Below are positions 62,169 through 64,000 of a stretch of 64,000 nucleotides of DNA, piece by piece. The notes under the pieces were generated by a model that did no database searches, was not told where the DNA came from, and worked only from the letters and a program-made list of their open reading frames with translations. Numbering within the stretch: position 1 is the stretch's first letter; the number at the start of each line of letters is the position of its first letter. This DNA is from Micromonospora musae (GTDB taxonomy: Bacteria; Actinomycetota; Actinomycetes; Mycobacteriales; Micromonosporaceae): the NCBI RefSeq assembly GCF_003626635.1, contig NZ_RAZT01000012.1:186001-250000 (forward strand). Direction: 5' to 3'. The translations under genes were made by a program, and so were the position numbers.

Positions 62169-62253
62169 GGCCCGGCAGGCTACCGGAGGTACACGGACTC
62201 GCGGTCGCTCGTCGTGGTCTCGGGTTCCGACAAATTCACAGCGCCGCTCGGCC

Positions 62254-62259
62254 TAGCAT
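62254..62259 (+). promoter_or_regulatory. -10 box before the permease remnant
   Basis: TAGCAT lies 5 bases before GTG 62265. It may drive the remnant and the isomerase-like gene as a leaderless transcript. Confidence 0.4.
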
Positions 62260-62264
62260 TGTGC

Positions 62265-62399
62265 GTGGTCAAGAATCGGACGCCGTGGAACGGGCTGACG
62301 GCCGGCTCGGTGGTCGCTACCCTCCGCATGATCGTGGCGTTCCCGCTGTTCCGGCACCGATTCAGCCAGGGCATCGCGTTGAGCGGGGTCAAGGGGTGA
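62265..62399 (+). pseudogene. C-terminal remnant of a MalG-type sugar permease
   Basis: The 44 codons end ATLRMIVAFPLFRHRFSQG and then IALSGVKG. This is the last membrane span and closing motif of CUT1 MalG-type permeases, with the same pattern as the permease ending EGLAHTGLKG at 7211. Everything upstream (EAA loop, other spans) is missing. The stop overlaps the GTG of the next gene by 4 bases, as an intact permease-isomerase operon would. It appears to be the scar of a deleted importer. Confidence 0.7.
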
Positions 62400-63595
62400 C
62401 CGAGGCTTCGCCCCGACAGCTGGTTGAGGAGCTGTTGAACGACGGCGGGGGAGTGCTGCGTCTCGCGCCCGCGTTCGTGGCGCGGGACCTGGTGCCGCCC
62501 GGACGGCGGTTCGGCCTGCCCGAGGAGGCGTACGACCTGGGCGAGCGGGGCTACCTCTGTGAGCGGTGGCTGGGCTCGACCACGAAGGCGGACAACCGGA
62601 TCGGGCCGGATGACGAGGGGCTCAGCCGCATCGTCGACTCGTCGGGCCGGCCCCGGCTGACGTTGCGCGAGGCCGTGGCGGCCGATCCGGCCGCGATCAT
62701 GGGCGCGGGGTACGCGGCGAGTCATCCGCAGGGTCTCGGACGGCTGGCGAAGCTGCTGGACTACGGGGCGCGAATCCCGTACCACATCCATCCGCCGCAG
62801 CGCTTCGCCGAGCTGCTGGGCCGCCGGTCGAAGGACGAGGCGTACTACTTCCCGGCGGGCGTCGATGCCGGCCCGCACCCGGAGACGTTCTTCGGGGTGC
62901 ACCCGTGGATCGTCCGGGAGCGTGCGTACGACGTGCTCCTGCCGTACCTCGTGGACTGGGACAGCGACCTGATCCTGCGGCACTCCCGGGCCGAGCTGCA
63001 GGTGCCGGACGAGGGTTTCCAGGTGCCGTCGGGGGTGCTGCACGGGCCGGGTACGGCGCTCACCGTGGAGTTGCAGGAGGACTCGGACGTCTTCGCGATG
63101 TTCCAGGCGCTCAACGCCGGTCGCATCATCGACAAGGAGCTGCTCTTCCACGACGTGCGCGCGGCCGACCGGGAGGCGCACGGCGAGCGTTTCCCGCTCA
63201 ACTTCGTGGAGTGGGAGCTCAACGGCGATCCGTTCTTCTACGAGAACAACCACCTGAGTCCGCAGCGGGTCGAGACCGACGGCGGTGGCGAGGAGTGGTG
63301 GATCTTCTACAACACCCCGAAGTTCAGCGGGAAGAAGCTCGTCGTGCCACCCGGGCGGCGGCACACGGCGGCCGAGAACGGGGTGTACTCGATCCTGGTC
63401 TGGTCGGGTTCCGGAACGTACTGCGGGCACGACGTGCGTGGTGGTGATGCTGACCGGGACGAGCTGTTGGTGAGCCATGCCGCGGCGACCGCCGCCCATC
63501 CCGTGGAGAACACCGGGGACGGCGATCTGGTGATCTTCAAGTTCTTCGGCCCGGACGTGAACGACACGCCGTCGATCCGCCGGTACGACGGGTAG
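62396..63595 (+). CDS. Mannose-6-phosphate isomerase-like cupin enzyme
   Basis: The 399-residue protein has a type I phosphomannose-isomerase-like cupin: YHIHPPQRFAELLG, SKDEAYYFPAG, FFGVHPWI and VLHGPGTALTVELQEDSDVF, which supply His/Glu metal ligands. A second beta-barrel half follows. The GTG at 62396 overlaps the permease remnant. It probably isomerises a sugar or sugar phosphate formerly supplied by the lost importer; true ManA identity is unsure. Confidence 0.75.
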   Translation: MTEASPRQLVEELLNDGGGVLRLAPAFVARDLVPPGRRFGLPEEAYDLGERGYLCERWLGSTTKADNRIGPDDEGLSRIVDSSGRPRLTLREAVAADPAAIMGAGYAASHPQGLGRLAKLLDYGARIPYHIHPPQRFAELLGRRSKDEAYYFPAGVDAGPHPETFFGVHPWIVRERAYDVLLPYLVDWDSDLILRHSRAELQVPDEGFQVPSGVLHGPGTALTVELQEDSDVFAMFQALNAGRIIDKELLFHDVRAADREAHGERFPLNFVEWELNGDPFFYENNHLSPQRVETDGGGEEWWIFYNTPKFSGKKLVVPPGRRHTAAENGVYSILVWSGSGTYCGHDVRGGDADRDELLVSHAAATAAHPVENTGDGDLVIFKFFGPDVNDTPSIRRYDG

Positions 63596-63637
63596 GGCGG
63601 GGCGCCGGCACCGCCGCGAGGCACGTCACATGGTCGA

Positions 63638-63659
63638 CATACGTACTAGTAGGTATGGT
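63638..63659 (+). promoter_or_regulatory. TetR operator overlapping the -10 box
   Basis: CATACGTACT/AGTAGGTATG (63638-63657) is a 20-bp palindrome with one mismatched pair. TATGGT (63654-63659) lies 6 bases before the GTG at 63666, so the gene should be leaderless and autoregulated. Confidence 0.65.
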
Positions 63660-63665
63660 CGTGGA

Positions 63666-64000
63666 GTGGCCAGACAACAGGACGACGCGCGTGAGCGTCT
63701 GATCGAGGGAACCTCCGAGCTGCTCTGGGAACGCGGGTACGTCGGCGTGAGCCCGGCGGCCATCCTGCGTCGCTCCGGAGTCGGACAGGGCAGCATGTAC
63801 CACCACTTCCAGGGCAAGGGGGACCTTGTACTGGCCGCCGAGCAGCGCAGCGCCGCGTTGATGCAGGAAGAGCTGAGATCCGTCCTCACCGGCGACGGGA
63901 CGGCGTTCGAACGGATCTCGGCGTACCTGTTGCGGGAGCGCGACGCGCTCCGCGGGTGCCGGGTGGGCCGGCTCGTCGCCGACCCGGAGGTGGTCGTCAA
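63666..64000 (+). CDS. TetR-family regulator (truncated by window end)
   Basis: The first 111 codons show the TetR helix-turn-helix: ERLIEGTSELLWERGYVGVS, PAAILRRSGVGQGSMYHHFQ, GKGDLVLAA. The rest of the ligand domain continues past the window. GTG 63666 is chosen because it sits at leaderless distance from TATGGT. Its targets are presumably in the next stretch of sequence. Confidence 0.85.
   Translation, partial: MARQQDDARERLIEGTSELLWERGYVGVSPAAILRRSGVGQGSMYHHFQGKGDLVLAAEQRSAALMQEELRSVLTGDGTAFERISAYLLRERDALRGCRVGRLVADPEVVV

Noticed and set aside
1..64000. CRISPR arrays, transposases, integrases or phage genes
   Set aside because: No regularly spaced direct repeats and no such proteins were seen on either strand, even beside the tRNA cluster.

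Overview
The window is very GC-rich (roughly 70% or more), uses GTG and TTG starts freely, has many start codons placed 6-8 bases after a TANNNT -10 box (leaderless genes), overlaps genes by ATGA/GTGA, and carries carbohydrate importers without their own ATPase, secreted hydrolases, PadR/PucR/ECF41 regulators and a class II tRNA set. This points to a mycelial actinomycete, most likely Micromonosporaceae (Micromonospora or a close relative). It reads as a chromosomal accessory or arm-like region rich in secreted enzymes and regulators. No transposase, integrase, phage gene or CRISPR array is visible.

Layout. 3-5452: 3' part of a giant secreted ThuA/discoidin/PQQ-sugar-dehydrogenase/PKD/DUF1080 protein, a histone H1-like basic protein, and an ArsR-SRPBCC pair. 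5543-14794: a sugar locus. LacI, an FAD oxidoreductase, a lipoprotein binding protein, two permeases, a ROK kinase and NanE form one leftward operon; a secreted glycosidase-like protein is divergent. Between them lies a mirror-image regulatory region with three LacI operators. 14932-17962: a TetM-type ribosomal protection protein behind a leader ORF and hairpins, then a SLATT/DUF4231 membrane protein. 18274-26832: a secreted M14 carboxypeptidase, a secreted S8 protease and a secreted BNR-repeat protein. 27015-30880: two PadR regulators with their targets and a maleylpyruvate-isomerase-like protein. 30914-35430: a second, complete ABC sugar importer. 35826-40011: S15 peptidase, AlkD-like repair protein, DUF2188, and DUF2975-XRE. 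40011-49998: PucR, nicotinate phosphoribosyltransferase, SGNH hydrolase, Ag85-like esterase, membrane protein, erythromycin-esterase-like protein, and a GntR-TetR hybrid regulator divergent from a carboxylesterase. 50090-51070: six tRNAs on the minus strand, behind a promoter/leader-ORF/terminator module. 51253-58827: isochorismatase-like protein, ECF41 sigma factor with a flavin oxidoreductase, a disulfide oxidoreductase, and a Tat-exported PD40-amidohydrolase. 58884-64000: SDR, YbaB-like protein, nucleoside hydrolase, DUF2785, a decayed permease tail fused to a sugar-phosphate-isomerase-like cupin gene, and the start of a TetR gene.

How it works together. The best candidate for an undescribed system is the 5.5-14.8 kb locus. 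A secreted hydrolase, an importer (probably driven by a shared ATPase encoded elsewhere), a flavin oxidoreductase, a sugar kinase and an N-acetylmannosamine-6-phosphate epimerase are tied together by one LacI regulator. The usual sialate lyase is missing, so the true substrate is unknown. The other notable unit is the attenuator-like leader in front of the tRNA cluster, whose first tRNA has C instead of the near-universal U33.
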